From positions 40,904-104,903 of the forward strand of contig DAIMGT010000004.1 of the NCBI GenBank assembly GCA_036723735.1: a DNA stretch of 64,000 bases, read 5' to 3'. Source of the DNA: UBA4656 sp002405525 (GTDB taxonomy: Bacteria > Pseudomonadota > Gammaproteobacteria > Xanthomonadales > Ahniellaceae). Below are positions 44,694-55,203 of the stretch, in pieces; position 1 is the stretch's first letter; every line of letters begins with the position of its first letter. The position numbers were made by a program, and so were the translations under genes. Under the pieces are notes generated by a model. That model was not told the origin of the DNA, made no database searches, and saw nothing but the letters and a program-made list of their open reading frames with translations.

Positions 44694-45476
44694 ATGCGTC
44701 CCGATGCGCGCTGGTTGAACCTGTTGCGCCAATTCACGGCCCGCGACCTGCGCCAGCGTTGGCTGGGCAGCCTCAGCGGGGCACTCTGGGCCCTGCTCCA
44801 GCCGTTGTTCATGCTCGCCATCTACGCGGTGGTGTTCGTCGAGATCCTCAAAGTGCGCCTGCCGGAGCGGGTTGGCTCCGACTTCGTGCTGTTTCTGGTG
44901 GTGGCGCTCTGGCCGTGGACCGCGTTCGCGGAGGCGCTGAACCGTTCCATCAACGCCTTTCCCGAGCATGCCGGCCTGCTGGCCAAGGTGGCACTTCCGC
45001 GCGAAGTGCTGGTGCTGGCACCGGTGTGCAGCGCCTTCCTCGTCCACGGGCTGGGGTTCCTCGCGGTGCTCGCGGTGCTTGCGATGATCGGCAAGCCAAT
45101 CCACGCCGCGGGCCTGCCGCAGGCGGCGTTCGGCTTCGCCCTGCTCGCGATCTTCGCCACCGGCCTGTCGCTCGCGTTGGCGTCGCTGCAGGTGTTCGTG
45201 CGCGACCTGGGCCAGGCGCTGGGCCAGTTCATGACCCTGTGGTTCTTCCTCTCGCCCGTGTTCTACGCGCCCGAGATGCTGCCGCCGGCCATCGCCGAAT
45301 GGTTCGCCTGGAACCCGATGGCGGCGTTCCTGGGTGCGATCCGCGCCCCGCTCCTCGGTACGCCCGGGGCGGGACCCGGGGCGCTCCTCGCACCGGCGCT
45401 GCTGGCGTTCGCCGCCCTGGCGGTCGGCCTGTGGGTGTTCCGTCGCCTGCGGGGCCACCTGGAGGATTTCCTGTGA
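44694..45476 (+). CDS. wzm: ABC-2 polysaccharide export permease (Wzm-like)
   Basis: 260 residues from ATG 44694. Six membrane helices and the ABC-2/Wzm pattern: FTARDLRQRWLGSLSGALWALLQPLFMLAIYAVVF at the N-terminus, LALASLQVFVRDLGQALGQF and the WFFLSPVFYAPEMLP hallmark. It exports glycan chains on lipid carrier together with the Wzt-like ATPase encoded next (GTGA overlap). Upstream in-frame sequence is Arg-rich and lacks helices, so 44694 is preferred. Confidence 0.93.
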   Translation: MRPDARWLNLLRQFTARDLRQRWLGSLSGALWALLQPLFMLAIYAVVFVEILKVRLPERVGSDFVLFLVVALWPWTAFAEALNRSINAFPEHAGLLAKVALPREVLVLAPVCSAFLVHGLGFLAVLAVLAMIGKPIHAAGLPQAAFGFALLAIFATGLSLALASLQVFVRDLGQALGQFMTLWFFLSPVFYAPEMLPPAIAEWFAWNPMAAFLGAIRAPLLGTPGAGPGALLAPALLAFAALAVGLWVFRRLRGHLEDFL

Positions 45477-46663
45477 CCGCGCCGCTGGCGCTGATGCGGG
45501 GCGTGTCGAAGTCCTTCCCGCGCGCGGCGCGGCGCGGCGAGCGGCTGCGTGCCCTGGCCGCCCTGCTTGCCGGGCGCACGCGGGTGGACACCTGCACCGT
45601 GCTGAATGGCATCGACCTCGAAGTGCGGCGCGGCGAATCGCTGGGCATCGTCGGCGAGAACGGCGCGGGCAAGTCGACCCTGCTCAAGCTGCTCACCGGC
45701 GTGCTCGCGCCCACTGCCGGTCGCATCGAGACCCGCGGCAGCATCGCCGCCCTGCTGGAACTGGGCGCCGGCTTCCACCCGGAGTTCACCGGCGCCGAGA
45801 ACATCGCCATGGCCGGCGCATTGCTCGGATTCGCGCCGGGTGAACTGGCGGCGCGGCGTGAGCAGATCCTCGCCTTCGCCGACATCGGCCGCTACATCGA
45901 CGAGCCGGTCAAGCACTACTCCAGCGGCATGGTGGTGCGCCTCGGCTTCGCCCTGGTTGCCGCGCGCCGTCCGGACCTGCTGATCACCGACGAGGTGCTG
46001 GCCGTCGGCGACGAGTCCTTCCAGCGCAAGTGCATCCGCTGGCTGGAGGACTATCTCGCCAACGGTGGCACTCTGTTGCTCGTCTCGCACAGCATGTACC
46101 ACGTGCAGAAGCTCTGCCGCCACGCGCTGTGGGTCCACCGCGGTCGGATCGAGGCGCGCGGCGACGTGCACGAGGTCACCCAGCGATACCTCGCCTTCCA
46201 GGAGCAGCGCATCGCGGCCGAGCGCGGCGCGAACGTCGCGGGCGGGGCGGTGCAGGAGTTCCAGGTCTCCGCCCTGGAGGTCAATGGCGAGTCCGGCGAG
46301 GCGCCGGTGGCGATCGAGCAGGGCGGGCGTCTGGTTCTCGACGTGCGGGTGGACAGCCGCGCCGGGCGCGAACCCGGGCTCGCGATCGGCCTGGTGCGCG
46401 CCGACGGCACGCCGGTGTACGGCGTCACGTCCGAGATCGACGGTGTGCGCCCGCGCCCGCATTCCGGCGGCGGATTCGCTTTCCGCCTCGTGTTCGACGC
46501 GCTGCCGCTGCTGCCCGGCTCGTACTGGCTGCGCGCGCATGCGCAGGACCCGGAGGCCATGCGCCACTTCGATACCGCCGAGCGCGTGCTGGTGGTGCGC
46601 GGTCGCTCGCGCGAACTGGGGCTGGTCCACCTGCATCACCGATGGGACGGCGAGGGCCCGTGA
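45473..46663 (+). CDS. wzt: Polysaccharide export ATPase with C-terminal sugar-binding domain (Wzt-like)
   Basis: GTG 45473 overlaps the permease stop; 396 residues. ATPase part (1-250): Walker A GENGAGKSTLLKLLTG near 61-76, signature YSSGMVVRLGFAL, Walker B LLITDEVLAVGD and His switch VSHSMYHVQKL. Residues about 265-396 form the Wzt-C beta-sandwich (LDVRVDSRAGREPGLAIGLVRADGTPVYG), which in O-antigen systems recognises the finished chain end. So this exporter likely needs a capped, specific glycan. GTG of the next glycosyltransferase overlaps its stop. Confidence 0.93.
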   Translation: MTAPLALMRGVSKSFPRAARRGERLRALAALLAGRTRVDTCTVLNGIDLEVRRGESLGIVGENGAGKSTLLKLLTGVLAPTAGRIETRGSIAALLELGAGFHPEFTGAENIAMAGALLGFAPGELAARREQILAFADIGRYIDEPVKHYSSGMVVRLGFALVAARRPDLLITDEVLAVGDESFQRKCIRWLEDYLANGGTLLLVSHSMYHVQKLCRHALWVHRGRIEARGDVHEVTQRYLAFQEQRIAAERGANVAGGAVQEFQVSALEVNGESGEAPVAIEQGGRLVLDVRVDSRAGREPGLAIGLVRADGTPVYGVTSEIDGVRPRPHSGGGFAFRLVFDALPLLPGSYWLRAHAQDPEAMRHFDTAERVLVVRGRSRELGLVHLHHRWDGEGP

Positions 46664-47490
46664 GCCTGCCCGACGTCGTGGTGCCGGTGTACGACGGAAC
46701 GGACGCCCTCTGCGCCTGCCTCGATGCGCTGGCGCGCACGCTGCCGGCCACGGCGCGCCTGCATCTCGTCGACGATGCCTCGCCCGATCCGCGCGTGCTT
46801 CCCCTCCTGGAGCGCTTCGCCGCACACGCGCCGTTCGCGGTCGCGTTGCACCGGCAGCCGCGCAACCTCGGCTTCGTCAGTACCGTGGATGCGGCGATGG
46901 CGCGCATCGCGGGCGACGTGGTGCTGCTCAACAGCGACACGGTGCCGACCCGCGGGTTCCTGGCGCGGCTCGCCGCCTGCGCCGCCGTCGATCCGCGAAT
47001 CGCGACCGCGACGCCGTTCTCGAACAATGCCGAGATCTGCTCGTTCCCGCTGTTCTGTCGGGACAACCCCCTGCCCGCCGACCCCGAGGCGACCGCGGCC
47101 GCCTGCGCTGCGGTCGGGCCGGCTCAGTATCCGGACCTGCCCACCGGGGTCGGCTTCTGCATGTACGTGCGCCGCGCGGCGTTGGACGCGATCGGCGGTT
47201 TCGACGCCGAAACCTTCGGTCGCGGCTACGGCGAGGAGAACGACTTCTGCCGCCGCGCGGCGGGCCACGGCTGGCGCAACGTGCTCTGCGATGACGCCTT
47301 CGTCGCCCACCGCGGCGGCGCTTCCTTCGCGGCCACCGGCCTGCGACCGGGAGGCCGCAACCTCGCGCGGCTGCAAGCGCGCTACCCCGGCTACCATGCG
47401 CTGGTCGCCGATTTCATCGCCCGCGACCCGCTGGCGCCGCGCCGCGCCCGGATCGAGGCCGCCCTACGCGCCGGAACCGCCGTCCCGTGA
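46660..47490 (+). CDS. Family 2 glycosyltransferase
   Basis: 276 residues from GTG 46660. GT-A fold: PDVVVPVYDGTDALCACLDAL, DDASPD in the nucleotide site, GFVSTVDAAMARIAGDVVLLNSDTVP with NSD in place of DxD, and GYGEENDFCRRAAGHGWRN with the catalytic ED-like residues. The donor is not deducible. Coupled by overlaps to wzt and the methyltransferase, so it probably builds or starts the exported glycan. Confidence 0.88.
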   Translation: MSLPDVVVPVYDGTDALCACLDALARTLPATARLHLVDDASPDPRVLPLLERFAAHAPFAVALHRQPRNLGFVSTVDAAMARIAGDVVLLNSDTVPTRGFLARLAACAAVDPRIATATPFSNNAEICSFPLFCRDNPLPADPEATAAACAAVGPAQYPDLPTGVGFCMYVRRAALDAIGGFDAETFGRGYGEENDFCRRAAGHGWRNVLCDDAFVAHRGGASFAATGLRPGGRNLARLQARYPGYHALVADFIARDPLAPRRARIEAALRAGTAVP

Positions 47491-48422
47491 CCGACAGCCT
47501 GCCCTTCACCGGCGAACGCTTCACCCCGGAGTGCCAGCGCGAGATCTGGTACGAGCACTGGCACCGCTATGCCTTCGCGCTGGACTTCGCCCGCGGGCGA
47601 CGCGTGCTGGATGCGGCCTGCGGGGAGGGCTACGGGTCCGCGCTGCTATCGACCGTGGCCGATACCGTGCTGGGCGTGGATCTGGCCCCCGACACGCTCG
47701 CGCACGCCCGCACCCGCTACGGCGGCCGGTCGAACCTGCGCTTCGAGGCCGGTGACGCGACCGCGCTCGATGCGCTGCCGGCGGCGTCGTTCGACCTCAT
47801 CGTGTCGTTCGAGACGCTCGAACATGTCGGGGCGCAGGAGGCCATGGTTGCCGGCTTCGCGCGTCTGCTTGCGCCCGCCGGCCTGATGCTGTTGTCCTCG
47901 CCCGACAAGCGCACCTACAGCGATCTCACCGGATTCCGCAACGAACACCATGTGCGCGAGCTGTACCGGCCCGAACTCGAGGCCCTGCTCGCCCCACACT
48001 TTCCGGCGCGGCGCCTTTACGGGCAGAAGCTGCTGTTCCAGTCAGCGATCTGGGACCTTGGTGAACCGATCGTGCGTGCCGCCCCGTTGACCGCCGACAC
48101 CGTCGGCCGGCCGGTTCCGGGGCTGCACTATCCGCCCCTGTACTACATCGCGCTGTGCGCGCGCGACGTCGCCGACCTGCCGCCGGCGTCCGCCGGCGCG
48201 TTGTCGCTGTTCGGTGAGCGCGACGAGACCGTCTACCGCCACTATGAACACGAGGTCCGCCACAACATCACCGCCGGCACGGTGTTGGCCGATCTGGAGC
48301 GCCGGCTCGCCGCGGCCGAGGCGCGAGCCGCTGCGGCCGAGCAGCGCCCGCACGAACCCGCGCCCGTCGCGCCGGCGCCATCGCGTTTCTGGCGGCGCTG
48401 GTTCGCGCGCGGCAAAGCCTGA
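47487..48422 (+). CDS. SAM-dependent class I methyltransferase
   Basis: 311 residues from GTG 47487. Rossmann motif I VLDAACGEGYGSALL, then VLGVDLAPDTL, DATALDALPAASFDLIVSFETLEHV, a UbiE/Coq5-like methyltransferase layout. The C-terminus has a charged coiled-coil-like tail (LERRLAAAEARAAAAE). In glycan loci such enzymes methylate sugars or cap the chain, which would fit a chain-end-reading Wzt. The link is inferred from position only. Confidence 0.85.
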   Translation: MTDSLPFTGERFTPECQREIWYEHWHRYAFALDFARGRRVLDAACGEGYGSALLSTVADTVLGVDLAPDTLAHARTRYGGRSNLRFEAGDATALDALPAASFDLIVSFETLEHVGAQEAMVAGFARLLAPAGLMLLSSPDKRTYSDLTGFRNEHHVRELYRPELEALLAPHFPARRLYGQKLLFQSAIWDLGEPIVRAAPLTADTVGRPVPGLHYPPLYYIALCARDVADLPPASAGALSLFGERDETVYRHYEHEVRHNITAGTVLADLERRLAAAEARAAAAEQRPHEPAPVAPAPSRFWRRWFARGKA

Positions 48423-48429
48423 GGTGCGG

Positions 48430-50244
48430 ATGGAATTCAGGATCGACTTCGGCAACGCGATCCCGGCCGCAGCGCACGAGCGGGACGAACTCCCGCGATT
48501 CGCTGCGGTGCCCGGCGTGCTGATGCCGCTGGGCGGCGACGAGGTCCTCTGGCGGTTGCGCGTCGACGGCAGCCACCACGTGATGACCCGGCAGGTGTTC
48601 GATGCGCTGTCGCGCTGCGCGGGCTTCCATTCCCTCGACCGCCATGCGGCCGAGATCTCCTCCGCGCTGCCCGGTCTCGCCGGACAGGTCGCCGCAGTGC
48701 GGCAGGTACTCGACCATCTGGTCGCCCGCAGCCTCCTGATCCGCGACACGGACTGGATCGCGCGGCTGTCGCGGCCGGCGCCGGTCGCGCCTGCACCGTT
48801 GCGGGCGGTGTTCATCCATGCGCCGGCAGGTTCGGCGCACGCGCCGTCCCTGCTCGATGCGCTGGCCGTCGCCGAGGCCGGTCACCGCGGCGGTTACCGC
48901 TATGTGGTGATCGACGACGGCGCGGGCGATCCCGCACTGCGCGCCGCCATGGGCCGCCTGCGCGCCACCGGCGCCGCGGTCGTCCACCTCGACGGCGACC
49001 GGCGCCGTGCGCTGTGCGAGGCCCTGGGCCGCGCCGTGCCGGGCGCCGCCGCCGCATCGCCAGCGCTGCGCGCCGCCGGGCCGGCGGCCGCCCGCAACCT
49101 CGCCGCGCTGCTGTCGGCGGGCGCGCGAGCGGTGCTGCTCGATGCGGCCTGCGGCCTGCCGCTGCACGCCGCGTCGGATGTGACCGGCGGCCTCGAGTTG
49201 GGCGGCTCCCCGCTGCTGCCGGTGCGCTTCCATGCGCGCGCCGACGAGGCGCTCGCCGCCGGTGACCCTGTTGCCGGCGACCCGGTGGCCGCGCTGGCCG
49301 CGGACTGCGGCGCGTTGCTCGGTACGCTGCTCGCCCAGGGCGGGCACTTCCCGCTGGCGGCGCGCGACCTGGCCGGCCTCGAACCTGCTGCACTGCCGCC
49401 GTGGTCGGCCTCGACCCGGATCGCCGCGCTGCAGGTCGGCCGCCGCGGCCCCACGCGCGAACGCGGCCGCAAGTGGCTGTTCGAACTCGACGCCGGCAGC
49501 CGCGAGCGATTCGTCGCCGATCGCGACCGCTACCTGCGCACGCTCGACCAGCCGAGCGTCTGCAGCGGGCCGTCCCGCGCGCGCCTGCTCGCGCGCACCA
49601 TGGACGCCCCGGTGGTCCTCGACGGCGGATCGCTGCTGCCACCCTCGTTGCACGTCGGCGAGGGCGCCGATGCGCTGTTCGGCCTGTTCCTCCAGACCGT
49701 TCGCCCCGAGGACGCGGTCCTCGTGCATCCATGGACGCTGGCGGTGCGCGATGGGGCGCCGCCATGCAGCGCCGGAGCCGCCTGGGCGCCGGAGACGCCG
49801 GGTCTCGGCTCGCTGCTGACCGACCTGCTGGCGCCGCGCGCGGCGGAACTGCGCGCGGCTGCTCCGGAAGCGCGCCTGCGCGGGCTCGCCGCCATGCTGG
49901 CCGATCTGGCCGCGGCGCCGCCGGCACGGCAGACCGACCTCGTGCAGGAGTACCTGGGCTTCTGTCGCGCCGATCTGGTCGCCCGCCTGCAGGCGACCTT
50001 TGCCGCTGCGCCCACGGCACCGCTGTTCTGGCAAGCCGACGTGCGCGCGATCATCGAAGCCAACGGCCGCGCGCTTACCAGCGACCTCGCGCCGCGGCTC
50101 GACGGCTGGCCCGAGGGCCTGGATGCAGCCGGCTGCGCCGCCCGCTTCGCGCGCGAGGTCGGCGCCTTCGCCGCCACGCTGGATGCCTGGCCCGCGCTGT
50201 GGGCGCACGCGCGCGAGCGCGGCCCCGCCCTGCTCGATGCCTGA
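48430..50244 (+). CDS. Large protein of unknown function in the glycan locus
   Basis: 604 residues from ATG 48430 (GTG 48424 also possible). I do not recognise the family. Residues 1-110 look like a small winged-helix domain (TRQVFDALSRCAGFHSLDRHAA, then AAVRQVLDHLVARSLLI), somewhat like PqqD/RRE-type peptide-binding domains. Residues about 120-300 resemble a GT-A-like core: YVVIDDGAGD, then AAARNLAALLSAGARAVLLDAACGLPL, where the usual acidic metal triad is absent. The C-terminal half is helical and Ala-rich. Its stop overlaps the next GT2 gene by 8 bases, so it is translated with the glycan genes. Confidence 0.7.
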   Translation: MEFRIDFGNAIPAAAHERDELPRFAAVPGVLMPLGGDEVLWRLRVDGSHHVMTRQVFDALSRCAGFHSLDRHAAEISSALPGLAGQVAAVRQVLDHLVARSLLIRDTDWIARLSRPAPVAPAPLRAVFIHAPAGSAHAPSLLDALAVAEAGHRGGYRYVVIDDGAGDPALRAAMGRLRATGAAVVHLDGDRRRALCEALGRAVPGAAAASPALRAAGPAAARNLAALLSAGARAVLLDAACGLPLHAASDVTGGLELGGSPLLPVRFHARADEALAAGDPVAGDPVAALAADCGALLGTLLAQGGHFPLAARDLAGLEPAALPPWSASTRIAALQVGRRGPTRERGRKWLFELDAGSRERFVADRDRYLRTLDQPSVCSGPSRARLLARTMDAPVVLDGGSLLPPSLHVGEGADALFGLFLQTVRPEDAVLVHPWTLAVRDGAPPCSAGAAWAPETPGLGSLLTDLLAPRAAELRAAAPEARLRGLAAMLADLAAAPPARQTDLVQEYLGFCRADLVARLQATFAAAPTAPLFWQADVRAIIEANGRALTSDLAPRLDGWPEGLDAAGCAARFAREVGAFAATLDAWPALWAHARERGPALLDA

Positions 50245-51091
50245 TCCCGGACGCGCCATCGCCGCGGTGGTGGTGGCCCACGACAGCGGCAGCGTGCTCG
50301 CCGCCTGCGTGGCGCGCTTGCTCGCCGCCGAGGGCGTGGCCGAAGTGCTGGTGGTCGACAACGGATCGCGCGACGGCGCTCCGGCCGCGCTGGCCGGCGA
50401 CCCGCGCCTGCGGGTGCTGCGCAACGGCGGCAATCCGGGGTTTGCCGTGGCCTGCAACCAGGGCGTCGCAGCGAGCAGCGCGCCCTGGATCGCCTTCGTC
50501 AACCCCGACTGTTTCGTCGCGGCCGACACGCCCGCGCGGTTGCGCGATGTGCTGGTCGCCGACGCCGGGCTCGGCCTCGCCGGCGCCGACGTGCGCGACG
50601 CGAGCGGCGCGCCCGAGGCGGCGGCGCGGCGCCGCGACCCGACCTTGGTGCGGCTGCTGCGCTCGGCAGGCGGTGACCGCGGCGCGCTGCACCTCACCCC
50701 CGGCGACGGGCCACTGACCGCGGTGGATGCCGTGTCCGGCGCCCTGATGCTGCTATCCCGCGCCACCTTCGAACGCGCCGGCGGCTTCGATCCCGGCTAT
50801 CGCCTGCACGCCGAAGACCTCGATCTTTGCCGCCGGGTGCGCGCCATCGGTCTGCGCGTGGCCGTGGTCGAGGCCGCGCGCGCTACCCACCTCAAGGGCA
50901 CCTCCAGCCGCCGTCGCCCGCTGTTCGTCGCCTTCCACAAGCACCGCGGGCTGGTGCGCTATTTCCGCCGCTGGGGCGCCGGCGGCGGCCGCGCCACCAC
51001 CGCGCTGGCGGTCACCGCCGCCTGGCTGCGTTTCGGGCTGCTCGCGCCCTGGGCCGCACTGCGCGAGGCGGCCGCGAGGCTGCGCGGATGA
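50237..51091 (+). CDS. Family 2 glycosyltransferase (rhamnosyltransferase-like)
   Basis: 284 residues from ATG 50237. GT-A motifs: AAVVVAHDSGSVLAACVARLL, VVDNGSRDG, NPGFAVACNQG, FVNPDCFV as the DxD-like site, VSGALMLLSRATFERAGGFD and HAEDLDLCRRV with the catalytic base region. This is the WbbL/rhamnosyltransferase pattern. The C-terminal part has a membrane-proximal amphipathic stretch. Overlaps both neighbours. Confidence 0.9.
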   Translation: MPDPGRAIAAVVVAHDSGSVLAACVARLLAAEGVAEVLVVDNGSRDGAPAALAGDPRLRVLRNGGNPGFAVACNQGVAASSAPWIAFVNPDCFVAADTPARLRDVLVADAGLGLAGADVRDASGAPEAAARRRDPTLVRLLRSAGGDRGALHLTPGDGPLTAVDAVSGALMLLSRATFERAGGFDPGYRLHAEDLDLCRRVRAIGLRVAVVEAARATHLKGTSSRRRPLFVAFHKHRGLVRYFRRWGAGGGRATTALAVTAAWLRFGLLAPWAALREAAARLRG

Positions 51092-53247
51092 GCTGGACCC
51101 TGCTCGCGCAGTTGCGCGAGGCGGCGCTGGCCGGCGCGCTGCCGCAGGCCGCGCGCGGCCTCGAGGACCTCGACCGGCGCTGGCCCGACGCGGACGTCGC
51201 CGCGCTGCGCGCCTGGGTCGCGCTGGCGCAGGACGACGTCGATGCCGCGCGGCGCTGGATCGACATCACCTTCGCGCGCGCGCCCGACCACCGCGAAGCG
51301 CTGACCCTCGCGGTCGAGCTGGCCCGACGGACTGGACGCGACGACGAGGCGCTGCGGCATGCGCGGCGCTTCGTCGCCCTGGAGCCGGGCAGCGCGGTTG
51401 CCCACTACAATCTGGGCGCGCTGCTGGAATCGGGCGCGCCGGACGAGGCGCGGGCGGCCTATGACAAGGCGTTGGACGCAGACGCCGGATTCCCCCCCGC
51501 GCTGCGCGCGCGCGGCTGGCTCCGCTTCCGCGTCGGCGACGCGGGCGCGCGGTCGGATTTCGAGGCGCTGGCCCGCGCCCAGCCGCGCGATCCCGCCGCC
51601 TGGCTCGGGCGCGGCGCCTGCGCCCTGCGCGCCGGCGCGCCCGCGGCCGCGCTTGAAGCCTTCGATCGCGCACAGGCCCTGGCACCCGGCGACGCGACCG
51701 CCGCCCACGGCCGCGCGGAAGCGCTGGAACGGCTCGACCGGGTGGCGGAATCGATGGCCGGGCGGCGCCTCGCGGTGGCGCTGTCCGGCGGCGACGCGGG
51801 CGCGCGTTGCAACCTGGCGATGGCGCTCAGCCGCGCCGGAGAGGCCGACGCGGCGCGCGCGGAAGCGGCGTCCGCCGCACGTGCGGCCGGCCCGCCGCTG
51901 GCCCGCTGGCTGGCTTTCCAGCTGCTACCGATCGTCTACCGCGACGCCGCCGACGTCGCGCACTGGCGCGCGCACTGGCGCGCCGGGCTGGCGGCGTTCA
52001 ACGCCGACGTCCGGTCGATCGCCCCCGATGCGGCGTCCGCGGTGCTGACCGCACTGCCGAGCTTCTACCGCCACTACCTCGACGATGAACTGCTGGCCGA
52101 CCAGTGTGCCGCGGCGGCGGTGGTCGAATGCCTCGCGGCCACGGCCCTGCGGGCGCCGCGGGTGCGGCCGCGGGCGCGTCAAGGCGTGCGGCTGCGGATC
52201 GGCGTGGCCTCGGCGCATTTCCACCGGCACACCGTCGGCCGCCTGTTCGGCGGCCTGGTGCGCGGGCTCGACCGCGGGCGCTTCGAAGTGGTGGCCTTCC
52301 ATCTCGGCAGCGGCGAGGCTGCGCGCGCGACGGCGGGGGCGATCGCGGACGCCGTGGTCGGCCCGCTGCACGCGCTGCCAGCCTGGGTGGACGCGATCGA
52401 GGCCGCCGATCTCGACGCGCTGCTGTGGCTGGACATCGGCATGGACGGGACCTCGCAGGCGCTGTCGGCGCTGCGCTTCGCGCGCCTGCAAGCGGTGCTC
52501 TGGGGCCATCCGGTGACCACCGGCCTGTCCACCATCGACGCCTTCCTCGGCGCGGCCGGCATGGCGCCCGCGGATCCGGCTGCGCGCTACAGCGAGCGCT
52601 TCGTCGCCTTGCCGGGGATCGGGCTCAGCCTGGCGCGGCCGGCGATGCCGGCCGCCGCGCCGCGCGGCGGCCCGGCGCGCCTGGTCTGCGCGCAGGGCAT
52701 CCACAAGCTGCTGCCCGACCACGACGCCCTGTTCGCGCGCATCCTGGCCGCCGCGCCGGCGGCGACCCTGGCTTTCGCCCCGGGTGCCGCCGAGCCGCTG
52801 CGCGCACGGCTGCAGGCGCGGATGCGCCCGCTGTTCGATGACTGTGGCGTGGACTTCGAGCGCCGCGTGACCGTGCACCCGGTGCTGTCCGACGGGGACT
52901 TCCGTGCCCTGCTGGCGGGCGCGGACCTGGTGCTGGACTCCTTCGGCTGGTCGGGCGGCTGGACCAGCCTGCAGGCCCTGGCGGCCGGCGTACCGGTGCT
53001 GACCTGCCCGGGCACCGGCCTGCGCGCGAGGCATACGCGGGCCTTCCTCGCGACGCTCGGTCTGGATGACGCGCTGGTGGTGTCCGGCGCCGACGCCTAC
53101 ATCGAGCGCGCGTCGGCGCTGGCGGGCGACGCGGCCGACCGGTCGGCCCTGGCCGCGCGCGTGCGCGGCCGCGGCGGCGCGCTGTTCGACGACCCGGTGC
53201 CGGCGGCCGCGCTGTCGCAGTGGCTGATCGACGAACTCGGGTGCTGA
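51088..53247 (+). CDS. TPR-containing SPINDLY/OGT-like glycosyltransferase (GT41), paralog 1
   Basis: 719 residues from ATG 51088 (ATGA overlap). Residues 1-270 are TPR-like helical repeats (EALRHARRFVALEPGSAVAHYNLGALLE). Residues about 370-710 form a GT-B catalytic part of the COG3914/SPINDLY type: IGVASAHFHRHTVGRLFGGL, LLWLDIGMDGTSQAL, AVLWGHPVTTGLSTIDAFL, YSERFVALPGIG, IHKLLPDHD with the conserved Lys, and DSFGWSGGWTSLQALAAGVPVLT. Such enzymes add GlcNAc or fucose to proteins. Convergent with ettA. Its four relatives lie beyond ettA on the other strand. Confidence 0.9.
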   Translation: MSWTLLAQLREAALAGALPQAARGLEDLDRRWPDADVAALRAWVALAQDDVDAARRWIDITFARAPDHREALTLAVELARRTGRDDEALRHARRFVALEPGSAVAHYNLGALLESGAPDEARAAYDKALDADAGFPPALRARGWLRFRVGDAGARSDFEALARAQPRDPAAWLGRGACALRAGAPAAALEAFDRAQALAPGDATAAHGRAEALERLDRVAESMAGRRLAVALSGGDAGARCNLAMALSRAGEADAARAEAASAARAAGPPLARWLAFQLLPIVYRDAADVAHWRAHWRAGLAAFNADVRSIAPDAASAVLTALPSFYRHYLDDELLADQCAAAAVVECLAATALRAPRVRPRARQGVRLRIGVASAHFHRHTVGRLFGGLVRGLDRGRFEVVAFHLGSGEAARATAGAIADAVVGPLHALPAWVDAIEAADLDALLWLDIGMDGTSQALSALRFARLQAVLWGHPVTTGLSTIDAFLGAAGMAPADPAARYSERFVALPGIGLSLARPAMPAAAPRGGPARLVCAQGIHKLLPDHDALFARILAAAPAATLAFAPGAAEPLRARLQARMRPLFDDCGVDFERRVTVHPVLSDGDFRALLAGADLVLDSFGWSGGWTSLQALAAGVPVLTCPGTGLRARHTRAFLATLGLDDALVVSGADAYIERASALAGDAADRSALAARVRGRGGALFDDPVPAAALSQWLIDELGC

Positions 53248-53413
53248 CGCCGCGGCGTTGCGGCCCGCGCAACCGGCAACATTCGTGTGCGCCGGGCTCT
53301 TCCCATCGCGGATCCTGCGCAGGACGCCGTGCTGCCGCGGGTCCCGCCCCTGCGTGCCCGATCTCTGCGCGGGCCGCCCCTGACCTGCCCGGAAGACCTC
53401 GCTCCGATGCCTG

Positions 53414-55078
<1,665 letters not shown>

Positions 55079-55203
55079 GGGTGTTCCTGCGGTGGGACGC
55101 GCGAATACCGGGCGCCGGCCGGGTCGGCCGGAGCGGGGGCGCGCGGGGAATGGGGGCTATTGTCTCGCCCGCAAGCCCCGGAAGTCCAGCCGAAGGCGGC
55201 CGT

